A stretch of 64,000 nt of DNA from an uncultured Sutterella sp. (GCA_900767875.1 CAAGAT010000021.1:1-64000); one strand, 5' to 3'. Positions 22,944 through 32,567 are shown, numbered from the stretch's first letter. Numbers and translations are program-made. Notes: generated by a model not told the origin, from the sequence alone.

Positions 22944-24786
22944 GCAGTTGTGAATAGATTTGTTCGGCAAGCTTGCGCGAAATGCCGTCAATTTTAGCGA
23001 TATCTTCCACGCTCGCATTTTTGACGCCCTTCAGGCCGCCAAAATGTGTCAGCAGTTTGCGACGGCGCGTCGGACCGATCCCGTCGATGTCCTCCAAGCG
23101 GCTCGTCTGTCGCGTCTTACTGCGCTTGGCGCGCATGCCCGTAATGGCAAAGCGGTGCGCCTCGTCGCGGATCATGGCGATGAGCATCAGCGCCGGGCTT
23201 TCACTGCCCAGCACGAGGGGCTCGCGGCCGTCGGCAAAGATGAGGGTCTCCAAACCGGTCTTGCGTCCCTCGCCCTTGGCCACGCCCACGATGACGGAGA
23301 TGTCCAGGCCCAGATCGTGAAAGACGTCGCGGGCCATGTGCACCTGGCCGCGCCCGCCGTCGACGAGCACGAGGGTGGGAAGGCGCGCCTCGCCGCGCGA
23401 AACGGGCGAGTAGCGCCGCTCGAGCACCTGACGCATGGCCGCGTAGTCGTCGCCGCCCGTGATGCCTTCGATGTTAAATCGCCGGTACAGGGCACTGTTC
23501 ATGCGGGTGCCTTCAAAGACGACGCAGGAGGCCTGCGTCGCTTCGCCCATCGTGTGGGAAATGTCGAAGCACTCGATGCGCAGGGATGCCTTTTCCTCGG
23601 GCGAGAGCTCAAGCGAAAGAGCCCTGAGCAGATCGTTGATGCGCGCGGCCTCGCCCGCGTTTTCGCTGATGTGCCGATCCAGGGCGATCTGGGCGTTGGT
23701 GACGGCCATCTCCACCCACTTGCGCCGCCTCATCTGCGGCTCGTGCACGAAGGCGATTTTGCGGCCGGCGATGGCCGAGAGCATCTCGGCGACAGCCGCC
23801 GGATCCTCGGCCGACTGCGAGATGACCACGTCGGGCACGGGCACGCCGCAGTAGTGGTGCGAAACAAAGGCCTCAAAGACTTCGCTCTCGGTGAGGGTCT
23901 CGCCCGTGCCGCGGGCAAAGTCCGGAAAGTACGCGTGATCGCCCAAATGGCGCCCGCCGCGCACGACGGCAAGATTGACGCAGGCCGCGCCGTTTTTGAC
24001 GAGCACCGCGATGATGTCGGCGTCGGTGTCCCCGCCCGTCGTTTCCACGGCCTGCTGCTGCATGACGTCGCGCAGCAGACTGATGCGGTCTCGTAAAACG
24101 GCCGCCTCCTCGTAGCGGCGGTCGTCGGCCGCATTCATCATCGCGTCCGTGAGCTCCTTCATGATGCCGTCGGTCTGCCCGCGCAAAAAGGCACAGGCAT
24201 CGTCCACGTCGCGCGCATATTCTTCGGGGGAAATGCGCCCGATGCACGGGGCCGAGCAGCGGCCCATCTGCCCCATCAGGCACGGGCGCGAGCGGTTGCG
24301 AAAAACACCCTCCTCGCAGGTTCTCAGGTGAAAGACCTTCTGCAGCACGCCGATGGCCTCGCGCACGGCCGAGGCGTTGGGGTACGGGCCAAAGTATCGG
24401 TTGCGCCGGTCCACCGCGCCGCGGTAGTGGCTCACGCGCGCGTAGGGGCCCTCGGAGATCTTCAGGTACGGATAGCTCTTGTCGTCTCGAAAGAGAATGT
24501 TGTACTTGGGATTGAGGGTCTTGATGAGGTTGTTTTCGAGCAGCAGCGCCTCGGCCTCGGTGCGCACGACCGTCGTTTCCACGCGGGCGATCTGCGAGAC
24601 CATGAGCGCGATGCGAGGGCTCAAGCCCGTCTTTCGAAAGTAGCTCGAGACGCGCCGCTTGAGGTCGCGGGCCTTGCCGACATACAAACACGTGCCCGCC
24701 TCGTCATAATAGCGGTACACGCCCGGCAGCCCGGGCAGTCTGGCCAGAGCCTCCTTGTTGTTGTCGGCACTGATCGCGGACATCAT
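22933..24786 (-). CDS. uvrC: Excinuclease ABC subunit C
   Basis: Dual-incision nuclease of nucleotide excision repair (617 aa), which cuts on both sides of a lesion marked by UvrAB. The N-terminal GIY-YIG domain reads PGVYRYYDEAGTCLYVGKA at residues 21-39. A cysteine cluster, RSRPCLMGQMGRCSAPC, is near residue 165. The UVR motif lies near residue 205 (DRRYEEAAVLRDRI) and the RNase H-like 5' nuclease domain includes CFDISHTMGEATQASCVVF near 405 and LVLVDGGRGQV. The C-terminal helix-hairpin-helix pair has DIDGIGPTRRRKLLTHFGG. Start at ATG 24786 (a second ATG follows directly), with AAGGTGAG upstream. Divergent from earP with a 45-bp gap. Confidence 0.96.
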   Translation of the reverse strand: MMSAISADNNKEALARLPGLPGVYRYYDEAGTCLYVGKARDLKRRVSSYFRKTGLSPRIALMVSQIARVETTVVRTEAEALLLENNLIKTLNPKYNILFRDDKSYPYLKISEGPYARVSHYRGAVDRRNRYFGPYPNASAVREAIGVLQKVFHLRTCEEGVFRNRSRPCLMGQMGRCSAPCIGRISPEEYARDVDDACAFLRGQTDGIMKELTDAMMNAADDRRYEEAAVLRDRISLLRDVMQQQAVETTGGDTDADIIAVLVKNGAACVNLAVVRGGRHLGDHAYFPDFARGTGETLTESEVFEAFVSHHYCGVPVPDVVISQSAEDPAAVAEMLSAIAGRKIAFVHEPQMRRRKWVEMAVTNAQIALDRHISENAGEAARINDLLRALSLELSPEEKASLRIECFDISHTMGEATQASCVVFEGTRMNSALYRRFNIEGITGGDDYAAMRQVLERRYSPVSRGEARLPTLVLVDGGRGQVHMARDVFHDLGLDISVIVGVAKGEGRKTGLETLIFADGREPLVLGSESPALMLIAMIRDEAHRFAITGMRAKRSKTRQTSRLEDIDGIGPTRRRKLLTHFGGLKGVKNASVEDIAKIDGISRKLAEQIYSQLHGT

Positions 24787-24831
24787 GGCCTTGTTCTCAC
24801 CTTTCTCAAATTACTGACGGAGTTTTCTCTC

Positions 24832-25965
24832 ATGCGCACCTGCGACATGTTCTGCCGCGTCATCGACAACTACGGCGACGCGGGCGTCTCCTGGCGCCTG
24901 GCGCAAATGCTCGCCCGGGAAGTCGGCTGGGCGGTGCGCCTAATCATAGACGATGCGGCCGTTCTCACGGCGATCGTACCCACGGCCAAGGCCGACAATA
25001 CGGCCCCGCGCGCGGGCGCCGTCACGGTCTGCGACTGGCGCGAGGACGAGACGCAGCCCTTTGCCGCCTGGGACGGAGCGGCCGCCGACGTGGTGATCGA
25101 ACTTTTTTCCTGCCGCCTGCCCGACGCGTACGAAGCGGCCATCGCTCGGCGCGTTGAAACGGCGCGTTGCGCCGTCTTTGCGCTCGATTACCTGACGGCC
25201 GAATCCTATGCCGAAGAGGGCAACGGCCTGCCGAGCCCGCACCCGCGCTACGGCTACGACAAAACCTTCCTCTTTCCGGGCTTTTCCACCAAGACCTGCG
25301 GCATCAACCGCGAGGCCGATCTTGAGCAGCGCCTCAACGAGGCGCGGCGCATCCGCATCCGCGCCTCCCTTTTGACACAGATGGGCGCCGACCCCACGCA
25401 TCCCTTCACGCTGTCCTTTTTCACGTACCCGGAAATGCCCGTCGAGGCCTTTGCCCGCATGCTCGCCGAGGACGGCCGCCCCGTGCAGGTGCTCGCGGCC
25501 CCGGGCAAGGCGAGTCAACGCTTGCGCGCCGAGCTTAAACGTCTGAAGTCGCAAACCGTGCGTTTTGTGCCCGCGCCGATGGTGCCCCAGGAGGTCTTCG
25601 ACGACGTTTTGCTCTGCTGCGATGCGGCACTCATCCGCGGCGAAGACAGCGTGCTGCGCGCGCAGCTGGCGGGCGTGCCGATGATCTGGACGCTGTACCC
25701 GCAGTCGGAAGACACGCACCTCACCAAACTGGCGGCCTTCGCCGCGCTCTATACCCGGGTGCTGCCCGAAGCCGCGCGCGCGAGCTGGCTGGCCATCGAA
25801 GACGTCGTCAACAACGGGCCGGCGCACGAGGCCGTCTGGACGCACTGGCGCGACCATTTCGAGCCGCTCAAGGCGGGCGCTAAGGCTTGGAAAAAAACGC
25901 TTTTTGACCTGCCGACGCTGGCCGGAAGCATTTCCAAATTGGCTGAAAAAAAGCTAGAATTTTGA
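24832..25965 (+). CDS. earP: EF-P arginine rhamnosyltransferase EarP
   Basis: GT-B glycosyltransferase (377 aa, formerly DUF2331) that attaches rhamnose from dTDP-rhamnose to Arg32 of elongation factor P, which is needed for relief of ribosome stalling at polyproline. The hallmark N terminus CDMFCRVIDNYGDAGVSWRLA is present from residue 4; the Asp in NYGD-x-G is the proposed catalytic base. FFTYPEMPVE lies in the middle, and near residue 280 RGEDSVLRAQLAGVPMIWTLYPQSEDTH holds the nucleotide-sugar binding residues. The length fits the family. efp follows 89 bp downstream on the same strand, the usual genetic pairing. ATG 24832 follows GGAGTTTTCTCTC. Confidence 0.95.
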   Translation: MRTCDMFCRVIDNYGDAGVSWRLAQMLAREVGWAVRLIIDDAAVLTAIVPTAKADNTAPRAGAVTVCDWREDETQPFAAWDGAAADVVIELFSCRLPDAYEAAIARRVETARCAVFALDYLTAESYAEEGNGLPSPHPRYGYDKTFLFPGFSTKTCGINREADLEQRLNEARRIRIRASLLTQMGADPTHPFTLSFFTYPEMPVEAFARMLAEDGRPVQVLAAPGKASQRLRAELKRLKSQTVRFVPAPMVPQEVFDDVLLCCDAALIRGEDSVLRAQLAGVPMIWTLYPQSEDTHLTKLAAFAALYTRVLPEAARASWLAIEDVVNNGPAHEAVWTHWRDHFEPLKAGAKAWKKTLFDLPTLAGSISKLAEKKLEF

Positions 25966-26018
25966 GTTCACAAGCTTTTGTAAGCCCGGCGCGCCGATTT
26001 TGTGCGCCCCTTCCGGGC
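25931..26018 (+). promoter_or_regulatory. efp promoter inside the earP 3' end, with leader hairpin
   Basis: TTTCCA (25931-25936), an 18-bp spacer and TAGAAT (25955-25960) form a plausible promoter overlapping the last codons of earP. The leader then has GCCCGG (25984-25989) pairing with CCGGGC (26013-26018), with further GC pairing inside. This would let efp be made far above earP levels. Confidence 0.45.
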
Positions 26019-26054
26019 GTGCGTCATAACTCTTAATCAAGGAATACACACATT

Positions 26055-26612
26055 ATGAAGACCGCGCAAGAACTGCGTTCCGGCAACGTGTTCATGGTCG
26101 GCAAGGACCCGATGGTTGTCCTCAAGGCCGAATACTCCAAGGGTGGCCGCGGTGCCTCCACCGTCAAGATGAAGATGAAGAACCTGCTCAACGGCGCCGT
26201 GACGGAAACCGTCTACCGTGCCGACGACAAGTTCGAAGACATCATCCTCGAACGCAAGGAAGTGACCTACTCCTACTTCGCCGATCCGCACTACGTCTGG
26301 ATGGACAGCGAATACAACCAGTACGAAGTCGACGAAGACACGATGGAAGATGCCAAGAAGTATCTCCAGGAAGACCTCACGGCCGAAGCCGTCTTCTACG
26401 AAGGCCGCGTGATCGGTATCGAACTGCCGACGATGCTCGTGCGGGAAGTCGTCTACACGGAACCCGCCGTCAAGGGCGACACGTCCGGCAAGGTGATGAA
26501 GCCCGCCCGTCTGGCCACCGGCTTCACCCTCGACGTTCCGGCTTTCGTGAACACGGGCGACAAGATCGAAATCGACACCCGTACGAACGAATACCGCAGC
26601 CGCATCAAGTAA
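26055..26612 (+). CDS. efp: Elongation factor P, arginine-type
   Basis: Translation factor (185 aa) that binds between the ribosomal P and E sites and speeds peptide bonds at consecutive prolines. The three beta-barrel domains are full length. The tip loop reads SKGGRGAST, so the residue that enters the peptidyl-transferase centre is Arg32. This is the rhamnosylated form, and EarP is encoded just upstream. ATG 26055 follows AATCAAGGAATACACACATT, with AAGGA as ribosome site. Codon choice is strongly biased to few codons, as in highly expressed genes. A bidirectional terminator follows. Confidence 0.97.
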   Translation: MKTAQELRSGNVFMVGKDPMVVLKAEYSKGGRGASTVKMKMKNLLNGAVTETVYRADDKFEDIILERKEVTYSYFADPHYVWMDSEYNQYEVDEDTMEDAKKYLQEDLTAEAVFYEGRVIGIELPTMLVREVVYTEPAVKGDTSGKVMKPARLATGFTLDVPAFVNTGDKIEIDTRTNEYRSRIK

Positions 26613-26634
26613 TGCGCCTTTAAGTCGGATTCCG

Positions 26635-26676
26635 AAAAAAGCGCCGAAACGGTTTGACACCGCCGGCGCTTTTTTC
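26635..26676. terminator. Bidirectional terminator between efp and uvrD
   Basis: AAAAAAGCGCCG (26635-26646) pairs with CGGCGCTTTTTT (26664-26675), with A- and T-tracts on the two sides, between convergent genes. Confidence 0.85.
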
Positions 26677-26735
26677 TTGTCCTTGTTTTTCGGTCGGGCC
26701 CCTCCTACGGGAAGCGCCCCGCCGGCTCTCGGTAT

Positions 26736-29150
26736 TTAGCCGATCTTCTTGAGCTTTTCCTGCACGAACATGAGCTTGAGGCTCTTGCGGCCGCGCCCTT
26801 CGAACTCGATGTCGATGTTCGTTTCGGCGGGCTTTTCCGGGTAGGTGATCGCCACCACCTTGCCGCGGCCCAGCGTTGGGTGCTCGACCTTGTCGCCGAT
26901 GGAAAAGCCGCCGGCGGTGACGGTCTTTTTCTTGGCGAGCAAGTCGCTGGCCTTCATCAGTCCGGCCTGCTTCCAGGAGTTGGACGTCAGATCCCGGGCC
27001 GCGCTGCCGCTCGGCGCGCGCGTGTAGCTCGAGCGCGAGGAGCCGTAGGATGAGCCCGATCGGGACGAAGAGCGTCCCGCCCCGTAGCCCGCCCCCGAGG
27101 AGCGCGAGCCCGACGACCAAGAGTTGCCCGAGGAGCCGCCCCAGCGGCGCTGTCCCCAGCTCTGGTCGAAATCGTCGTCGCCGTCCTCGTTTTCGTCGTA
27201 GAGCTTTTGAATGTGCTCGGCGGGAATCTCATCGATGAACTGCGAGGCGATCTGCGAGCGGTTTTCGCCCCACATCATGCGCTGGCGCGACCAGCTGATC
27301 CACAAATGGCGCCGCGCACGGGTCATGGCCACGTACATCAGGCGCCGCTCTTCGGAGAGCTGAAACTCCGGATTTTCATCCTCGCGGATGTAGTGCGGGA
27401 AAAGGTCCTGCTCGAGACCCGTCAGATACACGTACGGGAACTCCAGGCCCTTGGAGGCGTGCACCGTCATCAGGCGCACCGCGTCGGGCTCTTCCTCGGT
27501 GTTTTTGTCGTCGGGCTCAAGCGCCGCCTGCGACAGGAACCCGTCCAAGGGCGACATCGTGCCGCCCGGCACCGGATCGAGCGCGGGAGCGTCCTCGTCG
27601 ATGCCGTTTTCCTCGCAGTAGCCCACTGCCGCGTTGACGAGTTCGCCCAGGTTTTCCAGGCGAATGTCCGCGTCCTGCTGCTTTTGGTAGAACTCTTCGA
27701 GCCCCGATCGCTTGGCCACGAGGTCAATGAGCTCGGGCAGGCTCTTGCCTTCGGCCTCTTGGCCGATTTTTTCCATCAGATCCACGAAGGGATAGGCGCG
27801 GCGGATTTCGGGCACGGTCTGCGCGTCCGCCAGAACCTCCCAGATCGTCACGCCCCGTTCGGAACCCATGGCCGTGGCGCGCTCGACGGTGGTGGCACCG
27901 ATCCCGCGCGGGGGCTGATTGATGATGCGCAGCAGGCTCGTGTCGTCGGCGTTGGCCAGAACCCGAAGGTACGCGACCACGTCCTTGACTTCCTGACGGT
28001 CAAAAAAGCGCAGGCCGCCGTAAACGCGGTACGGGATGCCGTTTGCCGAGAGCATGCGCTCGAAGTTGCGCGACAGGTTGTTGTTGCGGTACAGAATCGC
28101 AAAGTCGCCGTACTTGCGGCCGAGCCGCTTTTCCGAGAGGATGTCCTGCACGACGGCGCGCGCTTCCTGCATGTCGGCGTCGGCCCGATACAGGCGAATC
28201 AAATCGCCCGAGCCCGCGTCGGTCCACAGGTTCTTGCCCATGCGGTCCTTGTTGTTGGAAATGACCGCGTTGGCCCCGTCGAGGATGTGCGACGTCGAGC
28301 GATAGTTCTGCTCGAGCTTGATGATCTTTTTGACGCCGTAGGCTTTGACGAAATCGGCCATGTTGCCCACCTTGGCGCCGCGAAAGGCGTAAATCGACTG
28401 ATCGTCGTCGCCCACGCAAAAGACGCACCGGCCCTCGCGCCCGGGCGGGCACAGCGCCTTGATGAAGCGAAACTGCAGCGAGTCCGTGTCCTGGAATTCG
28501 TCCACGAGCAGGTACTTGAAGCGATCGTTGTAGTGCTCGCGCACCACCTGATTGCTCTCGAGCAGCTCCACGCAGCGCAGCATCAGTTCGGCAAAGTCCA
28601 CGAGGCCCTCGCGCTGGCAGCGCGTCTCGTAGGTCTTGTAGAGCGTCACCTTGCCTTCGTCGGCCTCGTGCGCCGAGACGGCGTCGGCGCGAAGGCCCCG
28701 CTCCTTGTAGCTGTTGATCGCCCACTGCACGCTCTTGGGGTCGCGCATCTTGGGATCGATCCCGGCCTCCTTCATGATGCGGCGCACGATCGAGAGCTGG
28801 TCGGACGTGTCGATGATTTGAAAGGTCGGCGGCAGGTTGGCTTCCTGGGCGTGGGCTCGAAGGATACGGTGCGCCGTGCCGTGAAAGGTCCCCATCCACA
28901 GATGCTTGAGGTCGCACGTGACCATCGCCGAGAGGCGGTCGCGCATTTCGCGGGCGGCCTTGTTGGTGAAGGTGACGGCCAGAATCTGCGAGGGGCGCGC
29001 CATCTGCCGGTTGAGCAGCAGCGCAATGCGCGTCGTCAGAACCTTGGTCTTGCCCGAGCCCGCACCCGCGAGCACCAGGGCGCTTTCGCAGCCGAGTTCG
29101 GCCGCCTGGCGCTGCATGGGATTGAGGGAATTCAGATAGTCGTCAAGCAT
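26736..29150 (-). CDS. uvrD: DNA helicase II, UvrD/PcrA type
   Basis: SF1A 3'-5' DNA helicase (804 aa) acting in excision and mismatch repair and in removing stalled proteins from DNA. The Q motif LNPMQRQA is followed by the Walker A AGAGSGKT at residues 29-36. VDEFQDTD and DDQSIYAFRGA are motifs II and III, LEQNYRST is motif IV, and VHASKGLEFPYV and VAMTRARRHLWIS are motifs V and VI. Residues about 660-735 form a Ser/Gly/Arg-rich low-complexity linker. It leads to a Tudor-like tail, GDKVEHPTLGRGKVVAI, which in UvrD/PcrA contacts RNA polymerase. ATG 29150. Divergent from leuS. Confidence 0.94.
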   Translation of the reverse strand: MLDDYLNSLNPMQRQAAELGCESALVLAGAGSGKTKVLTTRIALLLNRQMARPSQILAVTFTNKAAREMRDRLSAMVTCDLKHLWMGTFHGTAHRILRAHAQEANLPPTFQIIDTSDQLSIVRRIMKEAGIDPKMRDPKSVQWAINSYKERGLRADAVSAHEADEGKVTLYKTYETRCQREGLVDFAELMLRCVELLESNQVVREHYNDRFKYLLVDEFQDTDSLQFRFIKALCPPGREGRCVFCVGDDDQSIYAFRGAKVGNMADFVKAYGVKKIIKLEQNYRSTSHILDGANAVISNNKDRMGKNLWTDAGSGDLIRLYRADADMQEARAVVQDILSEKRLGRKYGDFAILYRNNNLSRNFERMLSANGIPYRVYGGLRFFDRQEVKDVVAYLRVLANADDTSLLRIINQPPRGIGATTVERATAMGSERGVTIWEVLADAQTVPEIRRAYPFVDLMEKIGQEAEGKSLPELIDLVAKRSGLEEFYQKQQDADIRLENLGELVNAAVGYCEENGIDEDAPALDPVPGGTMSPLDGFLSQAALEPDDKNTEEEPDAVRLMTVHASKGLEFPYVYLTGLEQDLFPHYIREDENPEFQLSEERRLMYVAMTRARRHLWISWSRQRMMWGENRSQIASQFIDEIPAEHIQKLYDENEDGDDDFDQSWGQRRWGGSSGNSWSSGSRSSGAGYGAGRSSSRSGSSYGSSRSSYTRAPSGSAARDLTSNSWKQAGLMKASDLLAKKKTVTAGGFSIGDKVEHPTLGRGKVVAITYPEKPAETNIDIEFEGRGRKSLKLMFVQEKLKKIG

Positions 29151-29392
29151 CGGGCACTCTCAATAAAAATATCTCGCTTGTGCGCGGGCTTTCGTCAGCC
29201 CCAAAAGCGGCTCTTGCTCACGCACAAAATCATTGCAAACGGAACCTGCGATTGTACCTTGATCGGCCCTTGCGCACGCATTTTGCCGGGGGCCGAATGC
29301 GGGGCCGCACCCTCCCTTTTTGAGTCTAGGACAGGCGAAAAAGCCTTATACTTACAGGTCACTTTTTCTTTAAACCCAACAAAAGGCGCCCC

Positions 29393-32032
29393 ATGCGCGA
29401 AACCTACAATCCTCAGGAAATCGAATCCCTGGTTCAGAAGCAGTGGCGGGACAAGGATGTCTACCGCGCTCGCGAACACGCCGTCGGTCCTGACGGCAAG
29501 GAAAAACCGAAGTTCTACGTGTGCTCGATGCTGCCCTATCCTTCGGGCAAGCTGCACATGGGTCACGTGCGCAACTACACCCTCAACGACGTGCTGTACC
29601 GCTATCGCCGCATGAAGGGCTACAACGTGATGACCCCGATGGGCTGGGACAGCTTCGGGCTGCCCGCCGAAAACGCCGCCCTCACCAAGAAGGTGGCGCC
29701 GGCCAAGTGGACCTATCAGAACATCGCCGACATGAAGGAGCAGATGGTTCCGCTCGGTCTGGCCTTTGACTGGTCCCGCGAAGTGACGACCTGCAAGCCC
29801 GAGTACTACCGCTGGAACCAGTGGATGTTCCTCAAGATGCTCGAACGCGGCATCTGCTACCGCAAGACCCAGATCGTCAACTGGGACCCGGTCGACAAGA
29901 CGGTTCTCGCGAACGAACAGGTGATCGACGGGCGCGGCTGGCGCTCGGGGGCCCTCGTAGAAAAGCGCGAGATTCCGGGCTACTACTTCGGCATCACGCA
30001 GTACGCCGAAGAACTGCTCGACGACCTCAAAAAGCTCGAAGGCTGGCCCGAACAGGTGCGCCGCATGCAGGAGCACTGGATCGGCAAGTCCGTGGGCGTC
30101 AATTTCGGCTTCCCCTATGAAATCGACGGCGAAAAGAAGCTTCTGAAGGTCTACACGACCCGCGCCGACACGATCATGGGCGTGACCTTCGTGGCCATCG
30201 CCGCCGAGCATCCCCTGGCCAAGCGCCTGGCCAAGGACAAGCCCGAACTGCAGGCCTTCATCGAAGAGTGCTCCAAGGGCTCCATGACCGAAGCCGACAT
30301 GGCCACGATGGAAAAGAAGGGTATGTTCACGGGCTTTTACGTGACGCATCCCTTGAACGGCCGCAAGGTGCAGGTCTGGATCGGCAACTACGTGCTCATG
30401 AACTACGGCGAAGGCGCCGTCATGGCCGTGCCCGCGCACGACGAACGTGACTTTGCGTTTGCCAAGAAGTACGGCATCGACATCATTCAGTCCGTGGCCG
30501 TCGAAGGCAAGGATTTTTCCACCGACGCCTGGCAGGAGTGGTACGGCGACAAGACCCTGAACCCCTACTGCGTCAACTCGGGCAAGTACGACGGTCTGCA
30601 CATCCACGAAGCCATCGAGGCCGTGGCCAAGGACCTCAAGGAAATGGGCCTGGGCGACAAGCAGGCGATGTTCCGCCTGCGCGACTGGGGCATTTCCCGT
30701 CAGCGTTACTGGGGCACCCCGATTCCGATCATCAACTGCCCCAAGTGCGGTCCGGTGCCCGTTCCCGAAAAGGATCTGCCGGTGCTGCTGCCCGAAGACC
30801 TGATTCCGGACGGCTCGGGCAACCCGCTCAATAAGTGCGAGGAGTTCCTCGCCTGCAAGTGCCCTAAGTGCGGCGGCGACGCGCGTCGCGAAACCGACAC
30901 GATGGACACCTTCGTGGACAGCTCCTGGTACTACATGCGCTACTGCTCGCCCGATGCCGACAAGGCCATGGTCGATGAGCGCAACGACTACTGGAGCCCG
31001 ATGGATCAGTACATCGGCGGCATCGAGCACGCCGTGCTGCATCTGCTCTACGCGCGCTTCTGGACCAAGGTCATGCGCGACCTCGGTCTGGTGAAGTTCG
31101 ACGAACCCTTCCAACGCCTCTTTACGCAGGGCATGCTCACGGCCGAGTGCTTCTACCGCGAACAGCCCGACGGCAGCAAGCGCTGGTACTACCCGTACGA
31201 GATCAACGTCGAGTACGACGAGAAGGGGCGCCCGTGCCGCGTCACCGCCAAGGACGACGGTCTGCCCGTCACCTCGGGCGGCATCGAAAAGATGAGCAAG
31301 AGCAAGAACAACGTCGTGGAACCGCGTGACATCATCAAGCAGTTCGGCGCCGACACGGCCCGTACGTTCGTGATGTTCGCCGGTCCCCCCGATCAGTCCG
31401 CCGCCTGGTCCAATTCCGGTGCGGAAGGCTGCTACCGCTTCCTGCGCCGCCTTTGGAACTGGTGCTATGCCCGCCGTGAGGAAATCGGTGCGGCAACCTG
31501 CGAGGTGGACCTCGCCACGGCCCCCAAGAGCGTCAAGGCGATGCTCTGCGAGGTCTATCAGTCGCTCAAGCAGGCCGAAAGCGATTTCGACCGCATGCAG
31601 TTCAACACGGTCGTCTCGGCCGCGATGAAGATCATGAATGCCCTGGACGCGTTCGAAGGGACCGATGCCGCGGCGGCCAACGCCCGCAAACTGGCTCTGT
31701 CGCTGCTGCTGCGCGTTCTGTATCCGCTCGCGCCGCACATCACGACGGCCCTGTGGCAGGATCTCGATTATGTGAAGACCTTCGGCGTGGACATCATCGA
31801 CGCGCCCTGGCCTGAAGTGCGTGAAGACGCGCTCGTGGCCGACGAGATCAAGCTCATGATCCAGGTCAACGGCAAGCTGCGCGGCCAGATCATGGTGCCG
31901 GCTCAGGCCTCCCGCCAAGAGATCGAACAGGCGGTGCTCGCGCACCCCGACACGATCCGCTTCGTGGCTGAAGCCACCGTGCGCAAGGTGATCGTCGTTC
32001 CGGGCAAGCTCGTGAATGTCGTAGCCCAGTAA
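29393..32032 (+). CDS. leuS: Leucyl-tRNA synthetase
   Basis: Class I synthetase (879 aa) charging tRNA-Leu. The HIGH-type motif is HMGH at residues 55-58 and KMSKS is at 633-637. The CP1 editing domain lies between about 225 and 420 and contains TTRADTIMGVTFVAIAAEHPLA and MAVPAHDERD (editing Asp). Cysteine pairs near residues 448 and 490 (CPKC, CKCPKC) suggest zinc binding. The C-terminal domain ends with QVNGKLRG and a KVIVVPGKLVNVV tail. ATG 29393 follows AAAAGGCGCCCC. TATACT at 29347-29352 is a candidate -10, with no clear -35. Length is slightly above E. coli LeuS (860). Confidence 0.97.
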   Translation: MRETYNPQEIESLVQKQWRDKDVYRAREHAVGPDGKEKPKFYVCSMLPYPSGKLHMGHVRNYTLNDVLYRYRRMKGYNVMTPMGWDSFGLPAENAALTKKVAPAKWTYQNIADMKEQMVPLGLAFDWSREVTTCKPEYYRWNQWMFLKMLERGICYRKTQIVNWDPVDKTVLANEQVIDGRGWRSGALVEKREIPGYYFGITQYAEELLDDLKKLEGWPEQVRRMQEHWIGKSVGVNFGFPYEIDGEKKLLKVYTTRADTIMGVTFVAIAAEHPLAKRLAKDKPELQAFIEECSKGSMTEADMATMEKKGMFTGFYVTHPLNGRKVQVWIGNYVLMNYGEGAVMAVPAHDERDFAFAKKYGIDIIQSVAVEGKDFSTDAWQEWYGDKTLNPYCVNSGKYDGLHIHEAIEAVAKDLKEMGLGDKQAMFRLRDWGISRQRYWGTPIPIINCPKCGPVPVPEKDLPVLLPEDLIPDGSGNPLNKCEEFLACKCPKCGGDARRETDTMDTFVDSSWYYMRYCSPDADKAMVDERNDYWSPMDQYIGGIEHAVLHLLYARFWTKVMRDLGLVKFDEPFQRLFTQGMLTAECFYREQPDGSKRWYYPYEINVEYDEKGRPCRVTAKDDGLPVTSGGIEKMSKSKNNVVEPRDIIKQFGADTARTFVMFAGPPDQSAAWSNSGAEGCYRFLRRLWNWCYARREEIGAATCEVDLATAPKSVKAMLCEVYQSLKQAESDFDRMQFNTVVSAAMKIMNALDAFEGTDAAAANARKLALSLLLRVLYPLAPHITTALWQDLDYVKTFGVDIIDAPWPEVREDALVADEIKLMIQVNGKLRGQIMVPAQASRQEIEQAVLAHPDTIRFVAEATVRKVIVVPGKLVNVVAQ

Positions 32033-32050
32033 GAAGCGCCTGCTCCAACG

Positions 32051-32078
32051 CAAAGACCGCCTTCGGGCGGTCTTTGTG
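32051..32078. terminator. Bidirectional terminator between leuS and the LprI-like gene
   Basis: CAAAGACCGCC (32051-32061), a TTCG tetraloop and GGCGGTCTTTG (32066-32076): an 11-bp perfect stem 18 bp after the leuS stop. Confidence 0.85.
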
Positions 32079-32138
32079 TATGGGGCGCCGCAGCGGCGCC
32101 CCCGGGAAGTGGGCCGTGGGGCCCGGGCCCGGATCTTT

Positions 32139-32555
32139 TTAGCGGGCCGAACTCAGAAACTGAGCGTCGAGGGCCCCGGTGCGGGTGCGCAGCAGATTGA
32201 TGCGGCAGGCCAGCACGGCGTTGCCCGCCCCGCTGCCCGCGCCGTAACTCGCTTCAAGCCACTTGCACTCGGCATCGACATACTTGTCGAAGGCCTTGTT
32301 GGCGTCTTCAAAGGCTTTGGCGGCCCCCTTGCGCTTTTGGATGCGATCGAGTTCCCGGGCATTGGCAAGGACCCGATCGCTGATCTCGTCGTATTCCTTC
32401 TTGGCCTGCTCGAGCTCCTGCTTGAGGCACGCCTGAATCTGCACCTTGCTGTCGGCCGTGCGGTAGCACTCGGCCAAGGCATCGGCCGCAACGGCCGAGG
32501 CGGCCGCGCCGCCGAGCATGAAGGCGGCCAGGGCCGCGGCAAACTGCTTTTTCAT
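32139..32555 (-). CDS. LprI-like (DUF1311) secreted protein
   Basis: A 138-residue protein with a clear Sec signal peptide (MKKQ start, hydrophobic run, likely cut after SAVA near residue 23). The mature part matches the DUF1311/LprI N-terminal family: CYRTADSKVQIQACLKQEL, a central helix with YDEISDRVLANARELDRIQ, and a C-terminal CRINLLRTRTGALDAQ. Four cysteines could form two disulfides. Some members inhibit lysozyme; here that is only a family hint. It is the last gene of the mobB-moeA-moaD-moaE-crcB run, 12 bp after crcB, with ACGGAGTAAC as ribosome site. Confidence 0.82.
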   Translation of the reverse strand: MKKQFAAALAAFMLGGAAASAVAADALAECYRTADSKVQIQACLKQELEQAKKEYDEISDRVLANARELDRIQKRKGAAKAFEDANKAFDKYVDAECKWLEASYGAGSGAGNAVLACRINLLRTRTGALDAQFLSSAR

Positions 32556-32567
32556 GAAGTTACTCCG

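Noticed and set aside
29195..32053. A 952-codon minus-strand frame over leuS
   Set aside because: Antisense shadow of leuS, which has all synthetase motifs; the shadow has none.
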